This document shows, in pieces, positions 15,373-23,800 of a stretch of 34,041 nt of DNA. The translations under genes were made by a program, and so were the position numbers. Source of the stretch: an uncultured Mucilaginibacter sp. (lineage in GTDB: Bacteria; Bacteroidota; Bacteroidia; Sphingobacteriales; Sphingobacteriaceae). Where the stretch lies: contig NZ_CALMAT010000123.1 in NCBI RefSeq assembly GCF_937859865.1, positions 33,861 to 67,901 on the forward strand. Direction: 5' to 3'. How positions within the stretch are numbered: the stretch's first letter is position 1; each line of letters begins with the position of its first letter. Under the pieces are notes generated by a model. The model was not told the origin of the DNA. It saw only the letters and a list, made by a program, of their open reading frames with translations, and made no database searches.

Positions 15373-16278
15373 ATGCTATTAATTATCCTCGGTGTCATCC
15401 TACTTATTGTGGGTGGCGTTTTTAAACGCACGCCTTCTATTAACCCGGCCTATAGCCCAATCATTTCTATTGTTGGCGTTGCCATGCTTCTTTTAGGGCT
15501 AAGTTTTTCGGTTTTTAAAGTGATTGATCCCGGCAAAGTTGGCGTTAAAACTTTGTTTGGCAAGGTTGATAACGATGTGCTGCCGAGCGGTTTGCATCTA
15601 ATCAATCCCTTGGTTGATGTTACTACTTTCGATATCAAAACCCAAAACTACACCATGAGCGGCGTTACTACCGAAGGGCAGAAAGAAGGCGACGATGCCA
15701 TCCGTATTTTATCGGCTGATGGTTTGGAAGTAACGATTGATTTGTCGGTACTTTTTCGTTTGAAAGCGGACCAAGCGCCTTTTGTGCTGCAAAATATCGG
15801 GCCTGATTATGTAGATAAAATTGTTCGCCCGGTTTCTCGAACGGCTATTCGTGATAATGCGGTTTATTATGAAGCCGTTGCTTTGTATTCTACCAAAAGG
15901 CAGGAATTTCAGGATAAAATCTATAAAACCATTGGCGAAAGCTTTGCCAAAAGAGGTATTGAACTGCAACAACTTTTGGTACGGAACATTACCTTGCCGC
16001 AATCCGTTAGAACCACTATTGAATCAAAAATCAATGCTGAGCAGGACGCGCAAAAAATGCAATTTGTGTTGCAGAAAGAACGCCAGGAAGCCGAGCAAAA
16101 ACGCATCCAGGCACAAGGAATTGCTGATTATCAACGCATTATTTCTACCAATTTGAGCGATAAACAATTGCAGTACGAATCTATTTTGGCGCAAAAAGCG
16201 GTTGCATTATCGCCAAATACCAAAGTAATTATTATGGGCAACAGCAAAGGCGCACCTTTAATGCTGACTGATAAATAG
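15373..16278 (+). CDS. prohibitin/SPFH-domain membrane protein
   Basis: A 301-residue SPFH-family protein. Two N-terminal hydrophobic segments (residues 1-17 and about 28-50) are followed by the SPFH/Band 7 domain (VIDPGKVGVKTLFGKV to about residue 235), then a coiled coil rich in Glu, Gln and Arg (about 210-245). Prohibitin-type proteins form large ring assemblies on the membrane and often scaffold proteases. It starts 18 bp after the small membrane gene. A motif copy is at 15484-15495, encoding Met-Leu-Leu-Leu in the second membrane helix. Confidence 0.88.
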   Translation: MLLIILGVILLIVGGVFKRTPSINPAYSPIISIVGVAMLLLGLSFSVFKVIDPGKVGVKTLFGKVDNDVLPSGLHLINPLVDVTTFDIKTQNYTMSGVTTEGQKEGDDAIRILSADGLEVTIDLSVLFRLKADQAPFVLQNIGPDYVDKIVRPVSRTAIRDNAVYYEAVALYSTKRQEFQDKIYKTIGESFAKRGIELQQLLVRNITLPQSVRTTIESKINAEQDAQKMQFVLQKERQEAEQKRIQAQGIADYQRIISTNLSDKQLQYESILAQKAVALSPNTKVIIMGNSKGAPLMLTDK

Positions 16279-16288
16279 TTTTTGGCCA

Positions 16289-16358
16289 ATGCTTCTTTTA
16301 GCACCTAAAAATTAGTGAATAAAAAACCTCACCAAAAAGTAGTGCATAAAAACAGCAT
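16289..16358. repeat. facing pair of mixed motif forms (70 bp) between two convergent genes
   Basis: The left end ATGCTTCTTTTA (16289-16300) is the GAAG form and the right end TAAAAACAGCAT (16347-16358) the ACAG form. The pair fills the whole gap between the stop codons of the prohibitin (16278) and the PAS protein (16361), so it could serve as a two-way terminator. It also shows that the two motif forms can pair within one element. Confidence 0.75.
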
Positions 16359-16360
16359 GC

Positions 16361-16969
16361 CTAATCTGTTTTTTTAACGATGCTATTTACCGCTTTGTCC
16401 AATTGTTCGGCACTGTCGCTTAGCATTTCGCAAATATTGCTCAGGTTTTGATCAATTTCCATCTTGCTTAAAATATTCACCAAACCGATAATGTTGGCCA
16501 CCGGCCGGCGGATCACGTGCGATTGTTCCCAGCCAATCTGTTCTAAAATGCTCTTCTTTTCTTCGATTTCTGTTTTTGCAACTTCCAGTTGCTGGTTGGC
16601 TTTTTCGTATTCTGTAATATCGTAGCCCATACAAAAAACGCCATCCGGCTGGTTTTGGGCATCAAAAATAGCGCGGTATTCCCACTGCGTAATAATGTAG
16701 CCGCCTTTGCCATCGTGCTTTCTGATGGTTGCCGGAAACGATCTGTCCGGGTTTTCAAAACATTTTGCCGCCACTTCTGCGCAAACTTTTGTATCGTCCG
16801 GGTGCATGGTAATGTGGTACGGCTTGCCCACCATATTTTTGGCAATGTAACCGAAAGCATCGGCATAATGCGTGTTTACATAACTGTAATTGCTGTCCAT
16901 CCCGGCAATAATAACATAGTAAAAGTTGGAGTTTTCCAACAGTTTGATCGTTTCGGTAAAATGGTTCAT
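16361..16969 (-). CDS. PAS domain protein with histidine-kinase-like dimerisation helix but no kinase domain
   Basis: A 202-residue soluble protein. A PAS domain covers about residues 8-120 (VIIAGMDSNYSYVNTHYADA, ending with the PAC-like CMGYDITEYEKAN). A helical region follows with WEQSHVIRRPVANIIGLVNI and His151 in the place of the phospho-accepting histidine. The protein ends after this helix pair; no HATPase domain follows. It could act as a phosphotransfer or signalling adapter served by another kinase. The ATG overlaps an ACAG-form motif (16968-16979). Confidence 0.78.
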   Translation of the reverse strand: MNHFTETIKLLENSNFYYVIIAGMDSNYSYVNTHYADAFGYIAKNMVGKPYHITMHPDDTKVCAEVAAKCFENPDRSFPATIRKHDGKGGYIITQWEYRAIFDAQNQPDGVFCMGYDITEYEKANQQLEVAKTEIEEKKSILEQIGWEQSHVIRRPVANIIGLVNILSKMEIDQNLSNICEMLSDSAEQLDKAVNSIVKKTD

Positions 16970-16979
16970 GCTGTTTTTA
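16968..16979 (-). repeat. dispersed motif copy, ACAG form, overlapping the PAS gene start
   Basis: ATGCTGTTTTTA with following TGCCGATAAATTTATCC. Positions 16968-16969 are also part of the start codon (CAT at 16967-16969), so the motif occupies the translation start of the gene. Confidence 0.7.
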
Positions 16980-17070
16980 TGCCGATAAATTTATCCGTTT
17001 TTGCAGGTTGTTTTTACGGATACACGTCTATTATTGATTCAAATTTTTTCTTTTAATTGATGGGCAAAAA

Positions 17071-17922
17071 TCACTTTGTTAAAAACAAGTCCTTTTCGAT
17101 TTTTGGGATTACGCCTGATGCCAAAGCTTTATCAAACAGTATCTTAATCGCTTTACGGCCTTCTTCGCCCAGATCAACCGAATATTTATTCACGTACAAA
17201 TCAATGTGTTTGTACATCACATCTTCGCTCATTTCCTGAGAATGAGAACGGATAAATTCCAAACCTGATTTTGGGTTTTCAAAGGCAAACTCCACTGATT
17301 TTTTTAAAACGCGGTTTATTTTGTGTTGAATTTCTTCGGGCAAATTTCGGTTGGCCACGATGCCGCCAAGCGGAATGGCGCAACCGGTTTGCTGTTCCCA
17401 AAAATCGCCCAAGTCAATAATTTTGTGCAAGCCTTTTTGTTGATAGGTAAAACGGTTTTCGTGGATGATCAAACCCAAATCCGTTTCGCCTTTTATTAAT
17501 TGATTTTCAATCTCCGAAAAAAGGACTTCCTTTTTGTTTTTCCCTTCGGGGAAAGCCAGGCTCAACAAAAAATTTGCCGTGGTATATTTTCCGGGAATAG
17601 CGATTTTTAAGTTGGCAATATTAGCTTTCAGATATTCCTGGTCCAGAAACTTTTCGTTTTTGCAGATCAGCATTGGCCCGACACCAAAACCTAAAGCGCT
17701 ACCTGCATCCAGCAAAACATATTGCTTGGTTACGTAAGCAAAAGCATGGTAACTCAACTTCGTAATGTCCAGTTCTCCGCAGAAAGCTTTTTGGTTCAGT
17801 GTTTCCACATCATCAAAAAACACTTCAAAATCCAAATCTTCGGTATCAATTTTATGGTGAATTAAAGCATCAAAAATAAACGTATCGTTTGGGCAAGGCG
17901 AAAAGCCGAGGGTGAGTTTCAT
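17071..17922 (-). CDS. mqnD: 1,4-dihydroxy-6-naphthoate synthase (menaquinone, futalosine pathway)
   Basis: MqnD converts cyclic dehypoxanthinyl futalosine to 1,4-dihydroxy-6-naphthoate, a late step of the futalosine route to menaquinone. The 283-residue protein starts MKLTLGFSPCPNDTFIFDAL, the family signature, and has the periplasmic-binding-protein-like fold with ELDITKLSYHA and GCAIPLGGIVANR. The pathway fits an organism that uses menaquinone for respiration. It is transcribed towards the PAS gene and lies 181 bp downstream of mqnB on the same strand, separated by a repeat element. Confidence 0.92.
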   Translation of the reverse strand: MKLTLGFSPCPNDTFIFDALIHHKIDTEDLDFEVFFDDVETLNQKAFCGELDITKLSYHAFAYVTKQYVLLDAGSALGFGVGPMLICKNEKFLDQEYLKANIANLKIAIPGKYTTANFLLSLAFPEGKNKKEVLFSEIENQLIKGETDLGLIIHENRFTYQQKGLHKIIDLGDFWEQQTGCAIPLGGIVANRNLPEEIQHKINRVLKKSVEFAFENPKSGLEFIRSHSQEMSEDVMYKHIDLYVNKYSVDLGEEGRKAIKILFDKALASGVIPKIEKDLFLTK

Positions 17923-17930
17923 GGGGTTTT

Positions 17931-17957
17931 AGGTATGAGGTTAGAGGTATGAGGTTT
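17931..17957. repeat. short tandem repeat, 14-bp unit twice
   Basis: AGGTATGAGGTTAG at 17931-17944 is followed by AGGTATGAGGTTT at 17945-17957. It lies just upstream of the mqnD ATG and beside the large inverted repeat. Confidence 0.6.
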
Positions 17958-17963
17958 GGGTTG

Positions 17964-18094
17964 CGTGCTGTCATCTCGATCCGAAGGGAGAGATCTTCTT
18001 TCAACCTGATGCTTCTTTTATCACCTAAAAATCCAAAGATAATTTCTTGAATTTTAGAATAAGACTTCTCCCTTCGGGTCGAGATGACAACACG
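17964..18094. repeat. 131-bp inverted-repeat element (REP/MITE-like) enclosing a dispersed motif
   Basis: Arms of 34 bp at 17964-17997 and 18061-18094 are inverted copies with about 4 mismatches. The core of the arms is TGTCATCTCGA..CGAAGGGAGA, a palindromic repeat type often seen between genes in Bacteroidota. The 63-bp centre contains ATGCTTCTTTTATCACCTAA (motif at 18009-18020). No ORF is inside. It lies between mqnB and mqnD, both on the minus strand. Confidence 0.78.
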
Positions 18095-18103
18095 TGAGTC
18101 AAC

Positions 18104-18718
18104 TCACAATTTTTCTAATAATTCAATGGCAAAATCATTTAAATGCTTAACAGCCAAGCCAATTTTCCAGTTTTCTCGGTTCCGCTTCTCCACATAATTT
18201 GACACCGACCTGATCTGCAGCGCAGGCACCATGCTTCTTTTACAGGCATAAAAAAAGGCAGCGCCTTCCATGCTTTCCAATTGCGGCTTCAACCGTTTGG
18301 CTATTTTTTGAATGGAAATTTCTTCGCCATGAACCGTGTTTACCGTTATCGAACGCAATTTTTTTGCCGATAAAAGAAGCATTGGATTGAGTTGATGGCT
18401 GGCAAAAAATACGCTTTCGCCAAAACCTAAATCTTCAATCGTTAAAAATTGATCATTGTCTTCGGCACCAAATTCGGCTAAACTATCTTCGGTAACTTCA
18501 ACAACTTCGCCTAAAGCAATCGTATGGTCAAAGCTGCCGGCAATGCCTAAATTAATGGCCAAATCATACTTTTTCTGCGCGAACTGTTGCCCCAAAGCAA
18601 AAGCGGTTGTCACCATGCCAACGCCGGTAACCAGCACCTCAAAAGGTTTTTCTCCTTCAAAATGTGTTAACAACGGTTGTATTTCGGCTTGTGTGGCAGC
18701 TACCAAAAGGATGTTCAT
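18104..18718 (-). CDS. mqnB: futalosine hydrolase
   Basis: MqnB removes the base from futalosine to give dehypoxanthine futalosine. The 204-residue protein has the nucleoside phosphorylase/MTAN fold: NLGIAGSFDHTIALGEVVEV, VNTVHGEE and the substrate-binding MEGAAFFYACKR. Together with MqnD this supports a complete futalosine pathway, with the other genes elsewhere. Two facing motif copies lie inside the gene, at 18231-18242 (encoding Lys-Arg-Ser-Met) and 18371-18382 (encoding Met-Leu-Leu-Leu), so both are preserved in different reading frames within one gene. Confidence 0.9.
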   Translation of the reverse strand: MNILLVAATQAEIQPLLTHFEGEKPFEVLVTGVGMVTTAFALGQQFAQKKYDLAINLGIAGSFDHTIALGEVVEVTEDSLAEFGAEDNDQFLTIEDLGFGESVFFASHQLNPMLLLSAKKLRSITVNTVHGEEISIQKIAKRLKPQLESMEGAAFFYACKRSMVPALQIRSVSNYVEKRNRENWKIGLAVKHLNDFAIELLEKL

Positions 18719-18769
18719 AAGCGGTTTGTCAAAGGTAAGGTTAAAAATAGCAGGCTTCTTTTGTTTTGA

Positions 18770-18777
18770 TATATTTG
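18770..18777 (+). promoter_or_regulatory. putative queD -7 box
   Basis: TATATTTG, exact TAnnTTTG, 13 bp before the ATG at 18791, in the 72-bp divergent spacer with mqnB. The -33 side is unclear. Confidence 0.42.
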
Positions 18778-18790
18778 CAGCAGTTTATTT

Positions 18791-19210
18791 ATGATGATTT
18801 ACATTACACGGAAAGAACACTTTAACGCGGCGCACCGGATGTACCGCGACGAATGGAGTGCCGAACAAAACCAAGAAGTGTTTGGCAAATGTGCCAACCC
18901 CAACTGGCATGGCCACAATTACAATTTATTGGTAACCATTAAAGGCGAAGTTACGCAGGAAACCGGTTATTTGATGGATTTGAAAGACCTGAAAGTGATC
19001 ATCAATAATTATGTGATCGAGAAGCTGGACCACAAGAACATCAACTTAGATGTTGATTTTATGAAAGGCAAAATGGCTTCGACCGAATTATTGACGATTG
19101 AGATTTTTAACCAATTGAAGAAGCCCATTGAACAACACCAGGGCGTTTTGCTGCATTCGGTAAAACTGTTTGAAACAGAAAACAACTCTGCCGAATATTT
19201 TGGTGGATAA
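18791..19210 (+). CDS. queD: 6-carboxy-5,6,7,8-tetrahydropterin synthase
   Basis: QueD converts dihydroneopterin triphosphate to 6-carboxytetrahydropterin in the queuosine/7-deazaguanine route. The 139-residue protein has the zinc ligands His15 (FNAAHR), His40 and His42 (NWHGHNY), the catalytic Cys34 (FGKCANP) and the Asp80-His81 pair (KLDHKN). FolE, which supplies the substrate, is the next gene, so the two form a functional pair. The stop codon TAA (19208-19210) is itself the first three bases of a motif copy, TAAAAGAAGTAT. Confidence 0.9.
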   Translation: MMIYITRKEHFNAAHRMYRDEWSAEQNQEVFGKCANPNWHGHNYNLLVTIKGEVTQETGYLMDLKDLKVIINNYVIEKLDHKNINLDVDFMKGKMASTELLTIEIFNQLKKPIEQHQGVLLHSVKLFETENNSAEYFGG

Positions 19211-19277
19211 AAGAAGTATCTAATAAAGTTTTATTGTTCTTTTTGAAACACTAATTTTTAGGTGGTAAAAGAAGCAT
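19208..19277 (+). repeat. two direct copies of the dispersed motif between queD and folE
   Basis: TAAAAGAAGTAT (19208-19219) and TAAAAGAAGCAT (19266-19277), both on the + strand and both preceded by GGTGG. Unlike the other spacer pairs these point the same way, so they cannot form a stem with each other. Confidence 0.8.
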
Positions 19278-19300
19278 TGCCCTGAACAAAAACAAATAAA

Positions 19301-19939
19301 ATGAGCAACGAAAACCACAGCCATAATATGGATGAAGATTTGGATGGCTACGTTAAAATAGACCGCTACAACCCAGAAATGATCAGCAAAATTGCCGGCC
19401 ATTACGAAGATATCCTGACGCAATTGGGCGAAAACCCAAACCGCGAAGGCTTATTAAAAACCCCGGAACGCGTAGCCAAAGCCTTAACTTATCTCACGCA
19501 CGGCTACGATTTAAACCCAACCGATATTTTAAAATCGGCCATGTTTAAAGAAGAATACAGCCAGATGGTGTTGGTAAAAGACATTGAAGTTTACTCAATG
19601 TGCGAGCACCACATGCTGCCGTTTTTTGGTAAAGCGCACATTGCTTATATTCCAAACGGGCACATTGTTGGTTTGAGCAAATTGCCGCGCGTGGTGGATG
19701 CTTTTGCCCGCCGTTTGCAGGTGCAGGAGCGTTTGACCAACGAAATCCGTGATTGCATTCAGGAAACGTTAAACCCGATTGGCGTTGGTGTGGTGATCGA
19801 ATGCCGCCATTTGTGCATGAGTATGCGCGGTATCCAGAAGCAAAATTCGGTTACCACCACTTCTGCCTTTACCGGTGCATTTTTGAACGAAAAAACCAGA
19901 TTGGAATTTTTACAGTTGATTTCCTCCAAACTAAGCTAA
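19301..19939 (+). CDS. folE: GTP cyclohydrolase I
   Basis: FolE converts GTP to 7,8-dihydroneopterin triphosphate, the entry to folate and 7-deazaguanine synthesis. The 212-residue length is normal. Zinc ligands are Cys101 and His104 ([10 protein letters not shown]) and Cys172 ([10 protein letters not shown]). [20 protein letters not shown] is the conserved helix. It lies 90 bp after queD on the same strand and 18 bp before fabD. No dispersed motif lies inside this gene. Confidence 0.95.
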   Translation: MSNENHSHNMDEDLDGYVKIDRYNPEMISKIAGHYEDILTQLGENPNREGLLKTPERVAKALTYLTHGYDLNPTDILKSAMFKEEYSQMVLVKDIEVYSMCEHHMLPFFGKAHIAYIPNGHIVGLSKLPRVVDAFARRLQVQERLTNEIRDCIQETLNPIGVGVVIECRHLCMSMRGIQKQNSVTTTSAFTGAFLNEKTRLEFLQLISSKLS

Positions 19940-19957
19940 GGCAACAAATTATTTTAA

Positions 19958-20842
19958 ATGATAAAAGCATACTTATTTCCGGGCCAGGGCGCACAGTTTA
20001 CCGGAATGGCAACCGGTTTGTACGAAAAGCACGAAGAAGCCCGGGAATTATTTGAACGTGCTAACGAAATTTTAGGTTTCCGAATTACGGACGTGATGTT
20101 TAACGGCACGGAAGAAGATTTAAAACAAACCAAAGTTACGCAACCGGCCATTTTTTTGCATTCGGTTATTCTGGCAAAAACGTTGGGCAAAACATTCGAG
20201 CCAAAAATGGTTGCCGGCCATTCTTTAGGCGAGTTTTCGGCTTTAGTTGCAGCAGGGGCAATTGATTTTGAAGACGGACTGCGTTTGGTTGCGGCGCGTG
20301 CCAATGCTATGCAACATGCCTGCGAGCTGCAACCTTCTACCATGGCCGCAGTTTTGGGTTTGGATGATTTTACGGTAGAAGATATTTGCCACCAGGTAAC
20401 GCGCGTAGTGGTTCCGGCAAATTATAACTGCCCCGGCCAGTTGGTTATTTCCGGTACGATAGAAGGTGTGCAGGAAGCCAGCGAAAAACTGAAAGCGGCA
20501 GGTGCAAAGCGGGTTTTGCCGTTAAACGTGGGCGGCGCGTTTCATTCGCCGCTGATGGAACTGGCAAGGGTAGAACTGGAAACAGCTATTTTAAACACAA
20601 TGATTAAAGTGCCTGTTTGTCCGGTTTATCAAAACGTAAACGCACAACCAACTACCGATCCGGACACGATCAAAACCAACCTGAACAAACAGTTGACCGG
20701 TGCCGTACGCTGGACGCAAACCATGCAAAGGATGATTCAGGATGGTGCCACCCAATTTATAGAAACCGGGCCGGGAAATGTTTTGCAAGGACTGGTTAAA
20801 AAGGTTGACCGTAATGCAGCAACAGCACACGCCTGGATATAA
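19958..20842 (+). CDS. fabD: malonyl-CoA-ACP transacylase
   Basis: FabD loads malonyl groups from CoA onto acyl carrier protein for fatty acid synthesis. The 294-residue protein opens with LFPGQGAQFTGM, has nucleophile Ser89 in VAGHSLGEFSAL and catalytic His196 in GGAFHSPLM, and ends with the ETGPGNVLQGL segment. It starts 18 bp after folE, so the two are probably co-transcribed despite unrelated pathways. Confidence 0.94.
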   Translation: MIKAYLFPGQGAQFTGMATGLYEKHEEARELFERANEILGFRITDVMFNGTEEDLKQTKVTQPAIFLHSVILAKTLGKTFEPKMVAGHSLGEFSALVAAGAIDFEDGLRLVAARANAMQHACELQPSTMAAVLGLDDFTVEDICHQVTRVVVPANYNCPGQLVISGTIEGVQEASEKLKAAGAKRVLPLNVGGAFHSPLMELARVELETAILNTMIKVPVCPVYQNVNAQPTTDPDTIKTNLNKQLTGAVRWTQTMQRMIQDGATQFIETGPGNVLQGLVKKVDRNAATAHAWI

Positions 20843-20897
20843 TTCTTTTTAACCGGGCTAAAATTAATACTACTTTTATACAGGTTTAATCATTGCT

Positions 20898-23800
20898 TTG
20901 GATACATCTGTTAAAGTGCGCTTATTGTTGGTTGTGTTGTGCATAAGCTTCTTTTTTACGGCTTTAACCGTAAAAAAAGCTTACAATGCAGACAATCTGC
21001 TTAAAAGTTCTGCTCTTACGCTGCAAAAAAACCTCAACGAAAACGAAGCCTTTGTTGAAGATTTTCTAAAAAACCCGGTCAATTTTGCCAGCCTTAAAAA
21101 CCTCGGCCAGGACGAAAAAGAAGCTTTAAGGCTGATCAAGGAGCTATCTGGTGGGAAAAAAATCTACTTCTGCACTTATACAAACAACAAGCTTGATTTC
21201 TGGAGCAGCATCCGCATTGTTCCGGATAATTCTTCGGCTTATCAAAACGGTACTTCTTTTATCAGCGAAAAAAATGGCTATTATGAATTGGTCAAAAAAA
21301 CGGAAGGCAATTTTTCGGTGCTCTTTTTTATACCGGTAAAAACAGCATACAGTTATCAAAACCAATACCTTGTTGACCATTTCTCGCCCCAACTTTTAAA
21401 CAATAATTACCTTGCCCTTGCATCTTTGCAGGATAAGCAGGCGTTCAAAATAAACAGTTTGCACAATGTGCCTTTGTTTGCCGTCAAGCTTAAGCCAGGC
21501 CGTCCTGCTTCCGGCAGTTTTGCTTCAGCGGAGGGTATTTTATGGCTATTGAGCATCACGGTGCTTTTTGTGCTGGTTTACAATTTGTGCGGTTATATTG
21601 CGGATAAAGGTTATCGTAATACGGCTGTTTTGCTGGCGCTTTTGTTTGTGGTGTTGTGTACCGGCGCCATCTTTTTTTTGCATGTACTGGAAACTTTGCC
21701 ATCGGGTTCCCGGGTTTCGCTTGTGCAGCTTCAAAAAAGCTATCGTTCGTTTTATTCTATCAAAAATATTGCGCTTTTGATCCTGTTTGCTACCTGGTTT
21801 GCCATTTTTGTGTCCAACCACCGCGGCCTGCTGGCCAAACCCATTGTCAACAAAGGCAAAAGCTACCTTATTTTGGTGCTGATGGGCCTGCTGCTAGTAG
21901 GTTTGTCCATCTCTTTTTCTAATTTGTTTTACGGGCTTACCATTGATTCACAACTCCAGTTTGACATTGACAACCTGGTGAACCTGACCGCTTATAATTT
22001 TATAGGCACCGTAATGTTGTGTTTGGCTTACTTAATTTTTTACCTAATTAGCGAAACCTGCATCAGCATTTGTGCAAAACTTAACATTACTGACCGCGAT
22101 AAACTTGCTGTTTTTATCGGTATAATTTTGCTGGCTACCGCCTGGCATTGGTGGGATTACCAATATTTTACCTGCTATTATTTGCTGTGGGCCGCTGCTG
22201 TTGCCTGGCGTGCCTACAATGTTTTTTATGAAAAAGGCGAAATGCCTGCCATTGCTTTTATCCTGGTCCTGGCTGTTTCTTCGGTTGTGGCCACCAGCCA
22301 GCTTTCGCGGATACAAGACAAGCTGGAACGCGACCAGCGCAAAACCGTATTGCACCAGTTGGTCAATTCTGTTGATTCCAACGCCGAATACATTTTCAGG
22401 AATATCGAAAGCAGGCTTGTTAATGACCCTGATTTGTTGCGTTATGTAATCAACGCCAACCGAAACGAGGTTTATCTGAAAAACCAATTGCGCAAACTTT
22501 ATTTCGACGATTATCTCTCCAAATACAACTTCAAAATGTATGCGTACGATAATCAAAACCACAACATTTCCGGCCAGCAGGATTACGAACTGAATGTTTT
22601 TAAAAGCCAGGTGTTTTTTGGTTCGCTGAAAGTAGACAGCACCCATTACTTTTATCGTGCTGCTGATGCTTTTGGCGAGCGGAGGTATTTTGCGCTCATC
22701 CCCATCAAAGCCAACCACGAAGTTTTTGGAACCCTGGTGGTTGATTTAAAATCTAAAGTTTTAGAAAGCGGCGCTTCTTTTCCGCCTTTGTTGGTTGATG
22801 AAAAGCTAAAGCAGCAAAACGATTATAAAAATTATTCGTACGCTTTTTACAACGATAATAAATTGGTGAGCCAGAACGGGAAGTTTGAGTACAACCTGCA
22901 TAATAGGCAGTTTAAAGGCAGGCTGAAAAGTTATACTACGTTGGAAACAACAAGCGAGGATTATAGCCATTACAGCCATTTAATCTATCAGCCTACAGAA
23001 CGCAAACTGGTTGTGGTAAGCCTGGAAGATACATCTTGGAGCAATAGCCTGTCTGTTTTTATATTTTTCTTTGTGGTTTTCCTGGTATTTGCGTTCATCG
23101 TAGTGGCCTTGTACTGGTTTTTCGGCAAAATACAAGGCTTCAACTTTAATCATTTATGGTGGAGTTTGAGTGTGGCGGCCAACAATTTGCTTTATAAAAC
23201 ACGCATCCAGATATCCATGGTTACTTCGGTTGTTTTTACCTTGTTGATTATTGGTTTGGTTACCATGATCACCTTTAGCAAGCAGTACCAAAAACAGCAA
23301 GACGACATCAACCACGAAAAAATAAAGCGCATTGCCAATGATTACGAAAGCCAGATGATGGATAGCAAAAGCAAAGGCCGCGAAGACTTGGACCTGCGTT
23401 TTAATGCTTTTGCCGAAACGTATTCGGCTGATATGATGCTTTATGATACCTGTGGCGTGCCCGTTTTGTACACCCGGCCGCAATTGTACGATTATGGCCT
23501 GATGGGCCGGCGGATGAATGCCATTGCATACATCAACATGAAGCGCTTGCAAAAATCAGAGTTTTTGAACGAAGAAGAAATTGGCAAATTCAAATTCAAA
23601 TCTGCTTATATGCCCATCCACAACTCGGAAAATAATGTGGTCAATTTTTTGCAACTGCCTTATTTTGACAACGACATCGAGTATAAAAACAGCGTTGGTT
23701 ATTTTATCAACTCGATGATTAACGCTTATGCTTTGGTGCTGGTGGCCATTGGTTTGTTTGCTGTTTTTATCGCTAAAAAAATTACCAACCCGCTTACTTT

